Of a stretch of 64,000 nucleotides of DNA, positions 1 through 11,790 are shown one piece after another. Under the pieces are notes generated by a model, which saw nothing but the letters and a program-made list of their open reading frames with translations, was not told the DNA's origin and did no database searches. Origin of the DNA: Dendrolimus kikuchii. Lineage: Eukaryota > Arthropoda > Insecta > Lepidoptera > Lasiocampidae. The stretch lies in NCBI GenBank assembly GCA_019925095.2, contig CM034398.1, forward strand, positions 10,369,001-10,433,000, written 5' to 3'. Position numbers and translations under genes: made by a program. The number at the start of each line of letters is the position of its first letter. Position 1 is the first letter of the stretch.

Positions 1-140
1 ATATTGTATCAGGGTTATTTTCAGGTGAAACAGATGACGTCATCTCGTTGAAGGAAGTAGAAGTTCAAGCTAAGAAAATGGCTTTGAACGAGGTGTCTCG
101 AAGGAATTCAATGATTAATGAAATAACACAATTTGATATC
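1..140 (+). CDS. RINT1: RINT1 exon (first visible, partial)
   Basis: This is an open frame from the window edge to a GTAAGG donor at 141. It encodes a hydrophilic segment including GETDDVISLKEVEVQ and SRRNSMINEITQFDI and ends in phase 0. That matches the phase-0 start of the next exon at 860. An AG at 23-24 could instead be the acceptor, so the true left edge is either before position 1 or at 25. Confidence 0.7.
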
Positions 141-3100
141 GTAAGGGTTACCTTCTGAATTATTTTACTGTTCCAACACCTAAATGTTAACATGCTTTAT
201 TTCTATCAGTATTAATATAAGCTGTGCTAAAAGCATTGAAGTGTCCTTTTTTTTTGCTTGAGTTCAGCAGAGAGGCAGACGGCCCACATGATGGAAAACG
301 ATTACCATCGCCTATGGACATTTGCAGCACTAAAGGTGTTACAAATGTGCTGCTGCTCTTTTAAGAGAGACTGGAACCTGGCCATAATACCGGAACACAA
401 CTCAAGGTTGTTATGACACCATACTCTAGACAGGGGTCGTAGCCATCCAGACGGGCAAATACCCTACCACCGTGATCACTTCTACTGAAAATTGGCCGAA
501 ACGTCCAAAATAAAAATCAAATAAAATACTACGTTTAAAACTGTTAAAACGTAGTTTTAATTAATATTTTATATTATTGGTAGATAGCTGACGTTATAAG
601 GAGTAGCCTAAGTTACTCCTTATAACATCAGCTATCTGCCAGTGAAAGTCCCGTCCAAATTGGTCCAGCTGTTTCAGATTTTGGCCGGAACAGCCAGACA
701 TACACAAAAATTCTATTTTCAAAATTTTCTGGTCCGAATTATCTATCTCCCCTGATTTTTTTTCCATCTGATATTGCAAACAGACACTTCAATTTTATTT
801 ATTCGTATAGATAGATAAATAGATAGAAGATATCAGAATGAGGGTGATGATATTTGCAGACGTCGCCAATAGCGAATTTGGCAGTAACTGAGCCCCTGCC
901 AGGCGAAGAGTTTGAGGAGGAAGCGGGAGTGTTCGCCGAGGCGCCCGCGCTGCTCGCCAGGCTGCGGGACGCGGGCCTGGCGGCGCTGGCCGAACACATC
1001 CTGTTCGAATTCAAAGCAGGATTGCGGAATTACAAAACTCAAAAGTGTGTAATAATAATATTTATTTATTTAGTTTCACAACGAAACACAATCTCTTCAG
1101 GCGTTCAACGGACTCGTGAAGAATTATTACTTCGAACTCTAAAGTCAATTATTATCTCTCCCATATTTACATAATTCTATACAGTTTTAAAATAGAAAAG
1201 AAAGATACTTTATTTGTTTCCTCATATAAACAACAATTTACATATAATACAATATATTTTAAAAGATTTTTAGAATAATAAAATCAAGTAAAAAAAAACG
1301 ATTTGTCGAACTTTTCAAGTTATTGAAGCAAATAGGCGAATCGTACTTAAGAAGTAAACTCCGGTCGTGCATCGGAGCTGACACGCAATTTTGATTCGTG
1401 TCTTAAAAACATTTTCCAGATGGCACGCTCTACTGATAGTCGAGACCATGGCGCTGAGTATATCGGCGTCGCTCTGCGGGCCGCTGTCGGGCCTCTGCGC
1501 GCGGTTGTCCGCCGCGTCGGCGTTCCTAGCGCCCTCGCTCACCGCCAAGCTGCGGGCATATCTCGCCGACATCGTTGATAAACACATATTTGAGGTGCGT
1601 TATTAATATCGCTAGATCCTCCTTCAAACGTTTAATCCATGCACAAATTACGTCACACGAATTTCATGAGCTTGTCACATTCGTGAGACTCCTCTCTCGC
1701 TAGTATAACATCACATATTTTGCAATTTTACATTAAGAAATTATTAAATTAAAACAGCAGTTCCGTAATCAGTTCTATTTTCATTTAAATTCTTTTTTAA
1801 TAATTTAAATACTATGTTCATACTAATAAAGTTTTTCATTAATAGTTCAAGTTTCGTGTTTTAAAGCTTAAACATATTTGACATTGAAATGTGACGTCAC
1901 GAAATTAAGGTCCCTCCCATCCCTTGTCACACTTCGTCGACGACTCCCCCCCCCCCCCTCCCCTACCTCCCGCCTCTTAACGTGGACTTAATATATGGAT
2001 AGCCCCATTTGACATTTGCACGCCTATCAAGTTTAGTATTTCTCGACAGTAATTTCCACGTGAAACAAATGTCATCATTGTCATACTTAATTATTGGGTG
2101 CGAGGTAAAAGTGACATTGTGTGAATCATCTAATAATACACAGACTGTAAATTGACAAAATAAAAGAAATTCGAATTATTCGCTGTAAAATACAGTTATA
2201 ATAATGATACAATAACGCATTTTTCTGTTCTAATACTACACAAAATTGCTAATTTGAGGTACAAAATATATTAATTAAAATAATATGTAGGTTAGCGCCT
2301 TCGCTGCTGTGTTCATCCACTCGGCGGTTATGGTAGTAAGACATTGGCTGAGTTGTAAACAATTTCCATACTGTTTTTATATATGTAGGCAATTTAAAAA
2401 TGACTGAACTCTCTAAACCGTTAGTTACATTGTTAGCATGATATAGCATACTAAAAAGAACCGAGGTAGTGTTCGCGTCTTTGGATTCGGCTTATTGTTC
2501 CCGGTTTGTAACTCACACTTTTAGGTGCCGACTCGTGTAACTATTTTTTGAAGCAATCATAGATGTAGTATATTTAAATGAAGTAATGACTGAATACCTC
2601 CAGGGCGTCGCCATCGCAGTTCTTTAACGCGGCGCCCATATCTAACGTGAATCTATTAACTAATACAGAACTTTAGCAAAAATAAATAGTATTATAGTTT
2701 TAAATTGACCGAAACTAATTCCTAAATAAACTCATTTTTTATCTCATATTAATAAAGAGTGTAAAAAACAAAATTTCAGGAAGTGGTGTTGGCAAACTGG
2801 TTCAACACTGGCGGCACTATTCAGTTCACGCACGATGTGAAGAGGAACTTGGTGCCCGCGTTCGCGCCGCCCAAGAAACTGGCCTCGCAGATCAACCAAG
2901 TGCCAAAGTAAGTTTATTGCCAAATATTACCATTGCAGAATAATGAATGTTTACTGAGAAAGCGCCTAAATTTCTATAGAGTGCTATGAGTCTTTCTTTT
3001 GCGTTTGGATATTGAAAATTACCACTGTAGAGGTAAATTAGCCTCAAGACGTTTTTGCGTTTGTAGTAGTCTACGGTCAGCACATAAATAAACAATTTTT

Positions 3101-3806
3101 TTTTATAGCCCGGTACTAAATATGAAATTAATAATATTAAATCTGCATATAAGAGATAACCGATGTGTCAAACCTGCCAAGCCGCCTTAGACAAGTTATT
3201 ATTATTAAAACCAACTTCGAATCCGTTTAAAATTAACCGGCTTTAGTCATACTATTTCGTTGGAAGTCTAACCCTTAAAAAACCTTATAAAACAGCATTA
3301 ACCGGTTTATTCAACGAGAATGACTATCTCTATGTAACAACTGTTCTAATATAAACATGTGTGTGACTGAAAAATGACTATCACATGGCTGCGGTTTGAA
3401 GGTGTGTGGCAAAAACCGTTTAAAACCGATTTTTTCAACATAATCTATAACTTTTGTCATTAAATACCGTTTGGTTGATGTTAAAGTTAAGTTAAGAACA
3501 AAACAAAAAATGTTCCTCTGTGTTTAGGCTGGAACCAGATCGACTTTTTACCAGTTTATAAGGCTCATGAGATATTAATCATTTTTTTCTACCAGACTAC
3601 TTGAATCTTGCAAATTGCTCAACATGGACTACGATGACGCGCGTCGTTTACGAGCTCTTATATCCAAACAGCCGGCGTCCGGGGCCGAGAGCCTAAAAAG
3701 CCAAGGCATCCTACACGTTCTCCCCAACGAGGCGTTGCAAATACTAAATCAACGCACGGACCTCAGTGACGCGACCAGTCCGACGTCTGTGATGGAGTTA
3801 TTCTGA
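1..3806 (+). CDS. RINT1: RINT1 (RAD50 interactor 1 / Tip20 family), C-terminal five exons, 5' end outside window
   Basis: Five exons (1-140, 860-1044, 1420-1594, 2780-2907, 3596-3806) join in frame across GT-AG introns and give about 278 C-terminal residues of a family of roughly 790. Recognition rests on the C-terminal RINT1/TIP20 signature. Exon 4 begins EVVLANWFNTGG and continues through FTHDVKRNLVPAF, matching the vertebrate pattern VI/VLANHFxxGGAxQxxxDxxRNLxPLF. The last exon has SCKLLNMDYDDA and ends with the conserved L-rich EALQILNQRTDL before the stop. RINT1 is the Tip20-like subunit of the NRZ (Dsl1) tether that captures Golgi-derived vesicles at the ER; it was named as a RAD50 interactor. 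These family roles are known, not shown here. The introns are short (376-1185 bp) and carry repeats. The upstream part lies beyond position 1. I am confident of the assignment; the exact left boundary of the first visible exon is open. Confidence 0.9.
246..500. repeat. Interspersed repeat family A, copy 1 (RINT1 intron)
   Basis: A GC-richer block beginning near CAGACGGCCCAC and including CGCCTATGGACATTTGCA. Similar blocks are at 63247-63570 (same orientation), 57700-57975 and 21405-21660 (opposite orientation), and in part at 22310-22400. Five dispersed copies make it a mobile repeat. I know this motif as a common lepidopteran non-coding repeat but cannot assign it to a TE class. Confidence 0.75.
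579..700. repeat. Repeat family B, copy 1, with 27-bp hairpin
   Basis: Arms 579-605 and 614-640 are inverted repeats with about two mismatches around an 8-base loop. The following segment (GTCCCGTCCAAATTGGTCCA, then a TTTCAG/GCCGGAACA motif) matches 28895-29000. It lies in the RINT1 intron between the exons ending at 140 and starting at 860. Confidence 0.6.
860..1044 (+). CDS. RINT1: RINT1 exon
   Basis: The acceptor is TTTGCAG at 853-859 and the donor is GTGTGT at 1045. It encodes TSPIANLAVTEPLPGEEF through LRNYKTQ and leaves AA of a lysine codon completed by the next exon. The junction reads YKTQKWHALL, aligning with the RINT1 pattern (R)PYRKERW. Third positions are GC-rich (many GCG, CTG and GCC codons), unlike the AT-rich introns. 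Confidence 0.85.
1045..2779. other. Non-coding introns of RINT1
   Basis: The introns at 1045-1419 and 1595-2779 are AT-rich. They show a 14-base C run near 1948-1961 and no coding signal on either strand. I see no recognised element. Confidence 0.6.
1420..1594 (+). CDS. RINT1: RINT1 exon
   Basis: The acceptor is TTTTCCAG ending at 1419 and the donor is GTGCGT at 1595. It encodes WHALLIVETMALSISASLCG through LADIVDKHIFE. This is an alpha-helical, alanine/leucine-rich stretch before the conserved EVVLANWFN, and the exon ends in phase 0. Confidence 0.87.
2780..2907 (+). CDS. RINT1: RINT1 exon with core C-terminal motif
   Basis: The acceptor is AATTTCAG ending at 2779 and the donor is GTAAGT at 2908. 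It encodes EVVLANWFNTGGTIQF and VKRNLVPAFAPPKK, the most recognisable RINT1 block in the window, and ends two bases into a lysine codon. Confidence 0.9.
3150..3195 (+). repeat. Fragment of tRNA-derived SINE family S1
   Basis: A short piece including GTGTCAAACCTGCCAAGCCG followed by CCTTAGACAAG. It is the same internal segment as in the S1 copies at 24631 and 25306. It lies in the last RINT1 intron. Confidence 0.55.
3596..3806 (+). CDS. RINT1: RINT1 terminal exon
   Basis: The acceptor is TTCTACCAG ending at 3595. It completes the split lysine and reads LLESCKLLNMDYDDARRLRA to SVMELF, with a TGA stop at 3804-3806. GILHVLPNEALQILNQR corresponds to the family's terminal GIYxLAQQDVEILLNLR. Confidence 0.9.
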
Positions 3807-4014
3807 AGTTTCGAAGGAGGAGGTATTTAAATGGCCATTGGGGACGTTCATAGACTATTGCTGGTAATGCGAACTGTTTGAAAGGATTTTGTTATATTTT
3901 TAATTAATTTAATTAAAATTTTGTTTTTTTTTCAATTTTTGACACAAAAAGCGCCATCTAGAGTTTTATTCTGTTTCATCAAATATTCTTAGATTTCATT
4001 ATGTGCTATCATTG

Positions 4015-4020
4015 AATAAA
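4015..4020 (+). terminator. Polyadenylation signal of RINT1
   Basis: This is a canonical AATAAA about 210 bp after the RINT1 stop, in an AT-rich 3' UTR. It is the first such hexamer downstream. A T-rich stretch, not a GT-rich one, follows at 4150-4180. Confidence 0.6.
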
Positions 4021-4192
4021 CACCATAAACACAACAGTTCTAATTGCTTAAAGTGTTGCCTTGGCGGTTAATAATTTATTAATTAATAAATTATCCTGAT
4101 TAACACGTTGGTTGAAAATTAGTTAATTATTATACATCTAAAAGCAAGAGAAAATAAAAATTGCTTTTTTACTAGGTTAAATAACATTCCTA

Positions 4193-6151
4193 TACTATTT
4201 CCAATTCTTTATTTTCTCGATGACGGCTCCTGTGGAAACTTGAACGAGCGTCTTTTTTACATTATGTATACATTATTTAATAAAAATATGACGCTTACGC
4301 ACGTACAAGATCATAGCAGAGTCCGAGAAACTGATAGGGATGGAGCTATCGATAAACATAACACGATAACAGACCCGATATTTTTTTACAAAGTGTAAGA
4401 AACTAAACTATTGTCGGATAATTTTGTACAAATTTATTAACTAATATTACATTTCATTACAAGATGTAATGATATTATGTTGATTCTTTTTTTATTTATT
4501 TTAATCAAAATCTTATGAATCGTCACTGTCACTCGATGAGCTCTCCCCAACATTTATTATAAGTTCCTGTACTTCTATATTATCGAATGCCCCATGAATT
4601 TCCCAATCCGACGCTATAATGTTTTGGGTTCTTCTCACAATTTTTTCCCAGTGTTCGGCGGTTACTTCCGCACATACATGTTTTAATAAATCTAACATCT
4701 TGTTTGCCGTAAAAGGGGGATGGGTATTGTTTCGAGCGGCGTGTCCTTTGATTTGTGCCCATATTAGTTCTATAGCATTGTACTCGCAATGATAAGGCGT
4801 AAGTCGAAGAACCCAATGTCCACATTCGGCAGCTATTTCGTCGGTAATATATCTTTTAGGGAGGCTTTGTTTCGATTTTAAAATATTCACCAATTGTACT
4901 TTTAATAAAGTATTATCCATATTTTCGCCATGACGTTGGAGCCAGTCAATTATCTCTTGTTTTTTATTGGCCTGCGTCGGCATTTTATCAATTTGTCTGG
5001 AGTGATATGTAGCGTTGTCCATAATAATTATCGACGGTTTTTCCACAGATTGCACCATTTTCTTAACCATCCATCGTAAATCTCCGCGTTCATTTCTTCG
5101 TGGTAGTCCACTGTTTTCTTGGATTTAAAGGCCAGTAAAGCATCTCTGACACGAATCCTTTCGTAGACCCTGCATGGCATATGATAAGGCGTTCACCTTT
5201 TCCCATTGGCACTGAACTAGTGGAAGCGGCGGTGTCGTCAGTCCAGTTCTTAGATACTGTGTGGTTTTTATTTAACCAAGTCAGTGAAAATAACATTTGA
5301 CCAATCTGATATCTTTTTGGCTTCGATCAAAAATTCACAGCGACCCATAGCAACGTCGTGACGCTCTAGCAATATTTTACGTTTGTCCGATTTTTTATAA
5401 GAAAATCCAATTTCTTTCAAAACCAAGCTTAATGACGATTTTTGGCCATGGAGCAAATCACATTCACGTAAAGAAACAACAAGATTTTTAAGTGTTGGAA
5501 TTTCTTTGCGCAAGTAATAGTCATATATATGACGGCGAATAGCGTAAGCGTCGAAATTGTCAACCGATGTCATACGACGTGGTTGGCGTTTTTTCTTCGG
5601 CGTACGAAGCTTATTTTCCTGCATGCCGCTTGTACCGTAAGCTTCGGTAGTAATTTTTGAAACGGTAGGTCCACTAATTCCTAATGCGGTCGCAACACGC
5701 TCTCGCACTTGCGACGGTGGTATAGCGGGCCACCATTTTGATACTCTGCTTCAAAGTAATTACGAACCTTGATCACCAGTTCTCTCGCCTGCCTCTTCAG
5801 AACAGATCCTTTAGGCATTTTGATATTTGACAGCTGGGCAGCAATCAACACGGAGGAACACAAAATACACAACGTAACGTATGGATAATGTGAAAAAACT
5901 CAGCGATCAGAAATGTAGTAACTATATAGCGCGACCGTCTTGTTGCGAGTGACAGCTTAAAACAAACACAAAATGGCGGTGGGCCATTAAGTGTTCCCAG
6001 CTTGAAAAAAGATATTTGAATGTTTTTGTTGTATTTGTCTTTGTTCAAAACATAATAAATATATGCGATCGATATCATTACTTATTTGATCACAACACTA
6101 CAACTATCAAATTAGGACTGTCATCGAGAAAATAAAGAAATGGAAATAGTA
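4193..6151 (-). mobile_element. IS630-Tc1-mariner DNA transposon, DD82E (Sailor-like), inactive
   Basis: A 1959-bp element bounded by 32-bp terminal inverted repeats (4193-4224 and 6120-6151, one mismatch seen) that start TACTATTTCC. It is flanked on both sides by a TA duplication (4191-4192 and 6152-6153). It carries a frameshifted DDE transposase gene on the minus strand. Counting residues between the second catalytic Asp (DNATYHS) and the Glu (NAIELIW) gives 82. DD82E is the spacing reported for the Sailor family of this superfamily. A short derivative with the same ends is at 15122-15324. Confidence 0.85.
4513..5818 (-). pseudogene. DD82E transposase, broken by frameshifts
   Basis: Reading from the ATG at 5818, the protein shows a basic N-terminus and a helix-turn-helix-like segment (RVATALGISGPTVSKI). 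The DDE catalytic core follows: FTD near 5275, MDNATYHS near 5010, and IELIWAQIKG near 4750. It ends in an acidic serine tail (ESSSSDSDDS). The frame changes near 5700, near 5290 and between about 5075 and 5150, so no intact enzyme can be made. All three catalytic residues are still present. The family cuts and pastes DNA at TA sites; this copy would need a transposase in trans. Confidence 0.85.
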
Positions 6152-6153
6152 TA

Positions 6154-8270
6154 GTATTCTTATATTATTGTACAACATATAAAATTTATCTAGCATGGCT
6201 ATAAAACGTTATAATTCTTTAGAATTTTTACGTATTGTTATTATTATAAATCCGAATTTTATATTATTATGTTAAAGCGAATTATTTAAGCATTATTTTT
6301 AGTAATTCTAAACTAAATTACGATAATTATTTTCAGTAAATATGTTATTATCATATCTTTGACTTAAAAAACAAACCATTAGATAACACTTTGAAACAGT
6401 AAATACAATTAATTAAAATTTTAAATTATAAAATTGGTTTATTACCGGATAATATAATTAATTAATTTGATTTTATTTAATTGTATGTTGGTTATTTTGA
6501 TTATGCATTCTGACATTTCGAAAATGCTGTGCTATTCAAGAAATTCATTTCAACGATTAGATTAGATTGTTAGATCTGGCGTAATTATATTTTATTATTA
6601 TTTATTTCGAAACTCATTTAAGGTCAGGTTATCCCAGACCACTAGTTATTAAAGTTAATACAAAATTAGTAACATCAAGAAATCATCTACTAAAATCACT
6701 TCACAGCACCTTTAATTAGACAAAATTTTAATATAATTATGATCAGACATAACTGAAAATAGTTTTGAAATTGACTATTTTTCGGACTTCTTTTCTATCG
6801 AGCAATGTACAAAACGTCGTTTTATGAACTTTTAATATCATTAAGGGGTGATTTACAGATAGATAACACTTTATTGCTCATCAATTTTTTTTTTCGGGAG
6901 CGAAATATAAAAAATTGACTATAATATCTGCCCTTGACGTTCCACTATTGGGCTCAGGTCTCCTTAATTTAAGGGATTACTCATTAGATCATAAAAATTG
7001 TGTAAACATCATTAGAATAAGACACGGGTGCGGTTATCGTTAAATCACGAGAGTGATATGTCTTAAAATGTTATTTTGCAAGTGACTACATTGAGGTGAC
7101 TCAACGTAAACAAGTCTTACTAGTATAGAAGTAAAACTTCGTACTATAGTACGAACAAACCTTAAATGCGTCCCTGAAGTTCGTACACGTCATTGCGCAA
7201 AACATAATTATAAGTTTCACGTACAGACCAGAGAGTGCAAAGTTCTTGCTCGCTCGCTCGATCTCCTTGGCTCGTATAACATGTCTTTCGCACTACATAG
7301 TGTCAGGTGCTTATAATAAACGTTAAAACTTGATGGACCTGCGAAACTTTTGGAGCAAACTGCTCTCGACGCTCGAGGCGCATTTAAGTTTTGAGCTTAC
7401 TGTATTTATTTTTAACCATTGTATGAAACTATAGTAGCTTTTGAAAATGTGCATTCCAACATAATTAAGAAATTTATGTTAATTTATAATTATTTTATAC
7501 TGAATATTATTTTCTTTGGTTTGTTGCGCCGCTTCTTCTCCTTTAACAGTAACTAAAACTGCTTTAGAAGCTGTGGTAGACTCGTGTCTTTCAATAATTA
7601 ATATAAGAGGTTACAATAGATATCATTTTTAAATAAATACATTAATTTTCATATGAACAATTTGTTTTATGCTTTGATTACGTATATTTTTTGTATAACG
7701 TTGAAAGTAGGTAAGCATAGTCAGCAAAGATGATTTACGGAAAGGCCTCCTCCTCCTTTGAAAATTATAAATTTGTATATACTCGGTGGCTATTTATTAT
7801 TGTAAATATTTTAAATGTTGTAACATCATAAATAATATATACATTGGTGTTTGTTGTGTATTATAATTTTCAATTACATATATATTTCTGAAAATAGCTT
7901 ATGGGGAACGTGTACGAATAGGTGGCAGCACAAATCGACACGAAACACAGTCTGGTTTATTTGGTCTATATTACTGACACAAAATTATTTGAGGTTATGT
8001 TTACTTACAGATTGGTTTGTATGGAATAATACTACTACATACGAAACTTAGCTATTTTTAGAAATAACATTATTAGTAATTTCTAAATATTTTTTAATGT
8101 CATTAAACTCATACTTACATTGTTTTCTTACTGCATTTATCCACATTTGTCGTTTATCTCATAACCATGGCAAATCAGTACTATTCGTGGAAAAGTAATA
8201 ATTTTACACCATTTGACTTATTTTTATTTTTGTTTGAAGTGTTCGAGCATATCCAGAAATGCAACAAATA
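6154..8270. other. Intergenic AT-rich DNA
   Basis: I see no gene. Contents are a decayed S1 SINE fragment near 6918-6965 (CCACTATTGGGCTCAGG), a perfect 18-bp palindrome at 7138-7155, and a CTCG-rich stretch near 7247-7262. Confidence 0.55.
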
Positions 8271-8274
8271 CATA

Positions 8275-8400
8275 TTCATACTTACATACATATTATCACG
8301 CCTGTTCCCATTGTGGTAGGCAGAGAAGATGGATCTCCACCTGCTGCGATCCGGGCAAACACTTTTTGCTTCAATAACTTTCATTCATCTCTTCATAAAT
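8275..8400 (-). pseudogene. LINE family X, diverged 3'-terminal fragment
   Basis: On the minus strand it reads IEAKSVCPDRSRWRSIFSAY then HNGNRR. This resembles the C-terminus of the lepidopteran endonuclease/reverse-transcriptase LINE that ends xxEAxxVCxDRxxWRSxVxAYPxG. It is followed by a TATG-type microsatellite. It is more diverged than the copies at 49 and 58 kb, so probably an older subfamily. Confidence 0.6.
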
Positions 8401-11400
8401 ACACGCTTATTTAAAGTGCTTTTCACATGAGCTTTCTTCAAAATATGTTCAGTTTGATGATGAAAATACATATTCAATTAGTTAAAGTTAAATGTTGCTT
8501 TTCAAGTTTTTAATGAGATTTTTTATAACGCAAAGTGTCAATCTCAAGTATTGTTCACGTAAGATTCGGATTTACGCAACCAGGTGGTAGAGCCTTCGTC
8601 GTGCTCGTTCCCTATAGTCTAGAAATATGGTAGAAAATAAACAGAGTAAAATTTGTATTAACAAACGATTTTGTATGTCATTATTATTATAATAATATGT
8701 AACTTTAATAAAATATTATATTTGTCATAATTATATGTGTACATTTTTAAAGTGTTTATGGCTTGACATCAATGAGATTGAACTATGTGTAGTTTAAGTC
8801 ATTAATCACGACAGCTGATGTCTTTGACCGAAGCATGGGGGTCAAATTGGCCGTATTTTAAACCTCATATAAAACAGTTCTTCTTACCTCTTCATAAATT
8901 CTTGACGTATGTAAATGTTAAATATCTGTCAAATTATGTCATCGTCCTAAATCTCTGTTAAAGAAATAAAAATCATGCTTATATAAATTGTTTTTATTTT
9001 AACAAAACTTAATAGTAGCAATATTGTACACACATTTTAAACTATATCTCAGATAATTATATTATAGATAACATTCAGTGTATAAAGTATCAATTTTCGG
9101 ACACTACGCATCATAAGGGAATGTATTTTACAGCTTCTTAAATATTTTCTTAATTATCACTATTAAGTTGGTGTTATTTAATGTAGTTGTATGGCTGTAC
9201 TTTTATTGATAATATTAGCAGGCATTTACAGTCTGTTGCAGTGCAAGGAAACCTTTTTTGTTAAAAATAAATTTGATTTTCTCATTACCAATAAGTACTA
9301 CTAAATTAACTCTGACTAGTCTAGTACTAGTAAAGACAACAATGTTTCTTCAGATATAGACAAAATAAAACGCCAATATTACAAAATATCAAACTTTGAC
9401 AGCTAGATGTGTCATCCACAAACTACTATGGATACTACGTATGTGTCATCATTCAATGCCGGTAAATCAATGTTGCTAGGTTTTAAAAACTATTTTTTAT
9501 TAATAATTCCAGTCTTTTATTTTGTCTGTATCTGGTAAAACTTGAAAATCTGTGTTTTTTATTTTAGAATAAATAATATTGAACTTATTCTTAACAGAAC
9601 TGGCAGCAACAAAAATCCCGGTGTTAATCTACCACCAGCAGTTCACTATTTAATAAACGGTTTTGTCTTTTTAAATCAACTAACCTATCACAGAAAAGAC
9701 CCAACTAACTAATAGGCTGCTAATTTATTTGTACATAAGACCGTTATTGTCTATTATTAATACATCCTGTGTATTATAGGTATAATATAAATTAAATTAT
9801 ATGTAGATCTTTTAAATGGCACAAGTGTACCTTTACACGATGTAATCAATTATAAATTATATAATAAATTGTTCACAGCCTTTTTGTGTTTAATTTTTCA
9901 TTACTAAAAAAACATGTGAACAAAACGTTTGGAAAGTGTATTTGTATTACAATCCGACAATATTTACAAATTAAATATAAAGCTTAGGCTTTTTAAATTT
10001 TAATAATACTTATTACAGGCTAGTACAGGTTGCTAAAACAGATGATGCTAAATAAATAAAATGTTACGTTAAAATTTCATTCTACTATTATATTAATGTA
10101 CTCTGCGAAGTCAATCATCAATCGTATTCGATCAAGTAGATAGTCACAAGACATCCATCTCTTCTTTTTTAAATCGAACTCAGAAAAAGTGTAAATGAAA
10201 CATATTAACACCTGAAATTATTTTATTTTGTTTCAAAAAAATGTGTTTTAAATAATGATACTTCATAAGCGAGAGACGAATGACCGATGGCGTTATCTAG
10301 TTCATAACTTCGTATAGGATTTATTAGGAGCATTTCTGAGTTACGTTTTTCTTCTTTCATGATACTTGGAAGATTGTTTTAATTTTGAGGGTACTCGAAC
10401 TTTATTTTTGTATATCTTCCAATGTTGGCATTACTAATTTCAAGTGAAGTAGTTACAGAAAACTATTATAAACTTAAATATTATTACTATCACATAACAC
10501 TGGCTGTGGATTCAAACAATCGCCATTATGTCATACAAGCAATATCTTAAATAAATAACTGAGAATATATTTGTACTCTCATAACAAATTTTTGTAAAAC
10601 AATATTCAATACAAACATTTAATTATATTTACAAACTAATAAAACTCTATTACTATTTATCTAATGTTCTTGCGAAACAAGCCTTTGTTGGTATTAAACG
10701 GAATGAAAATAATGTTATTTACGACGTATATTTGAACCGATGAATACAAATAACTTAAAGCTGTAGAATAAATTTGAAACTATAAAAGTTGTTTATCACC
10801 GGCTTCGATCAAAATGAAAAGGCATGAATCCAAGAAAACAAATACCAAATCTCATTTAAAGGAAGGGTTAGTAGAAATCTCACTTTAACTTGACAATATA
10901 TGTTAATTTATACACAGACTACATTTTTTATTACAGTCCGGACAAAAATAAGGTAAGGTTTAATATCATGTGATGAAGAACAGACTTCCAACATGTCTCA
11001 CCGAACGTTATCTAGGAGCACGAGGCACAAATTCAACATGTCAAGTAATTAATGTCGCTTCCATATTGTTATATTATTGTATGCTATTGATGATCTATTC
11101 AAGATACACTGTATAAAAATGTAACAATAAACAAATAATCGAAAACGGATTCTTCCGAGCTATTTGATAAGTCGTTGGCCGTATGAGGAGAAATCTAATA
11201 TTTAAATTACCTAGTCTTTTGGCTCGTTAGCCCTTTTGAAAAGTCACCTTTCATTAAATTGATTCTAATATCTGGTAATTGGATAATATATTTCATATCA
11301 GTACCTAATAAACTATACTTAAGCTGTTTCTTGTCATTATATCAGTTAATAGATTTCTAATTTTGAACAAATTCATCAGTACAATTTATCCGTTACAGTT

Positions 11401-11607
11401 TACCTGATTGTAGTAATTATACAAACTGCTTACCTACATGTTTTGGCAGTGTAATCATATCATTATCAAGTAAACATATCTAATTTAAAAGTTGTTTCTT
11501 ACACGCCTCAATAAGACATCCTTTAATCGGGACATCAGGAAAATTCGTTGAGTCTAAACTTACGTAATTTCCCTGTATAAATATTTTCCAAAAGTATAAC
11601 TTCGTTT
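8401..11607. other. Intergenic DNA, possibly including the SLC17 3' UTR
   Basis: AT-rich with no coding signal. The part just left of 11608 is the 3' flank of the minus-strand SLC17 gene. The nearest complement of AATAAA that I noticed is about 680 bp away, near 10926, so the 3' end is not fixed. Confidence 0.45.
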
Positions 11608-11790
11608 TCAAACTTTATTCTCGGCATTGGCTGAACGTGTAGGTTCAGTTTCTTGTTGCTTCCTTGAGTCTTGGGGTGTGTTGTTCCACCATTGCTCGTC
11701 GCCCGATGCCCACGCGACGAAGACTAAGTTGGTGACGATAAAGACTGCTAAGGTTATCCAAAAGACTAGTCGCCATTGTACTAGGGTACT
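11608..11790 (-). CDS. SLC17-like transporter terminal exon
   Basis: 183 bp including the TGA stop at 11608-11610. It encodes STLVQWRLVFWITLAVF, the rest of the last helix, the motif GDEQWWNN and a polar tail of about 20 residues. The typical family tail is xxGExQxW, which supports this as the true C-terminus. Confidence 0.9.
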   Translation of the reverse strand, partial: STLVQWRLVFWITLAVFIVTNLVFVAWASGDEQWWNNTPQDSRKQQETEPTRSANAENKV

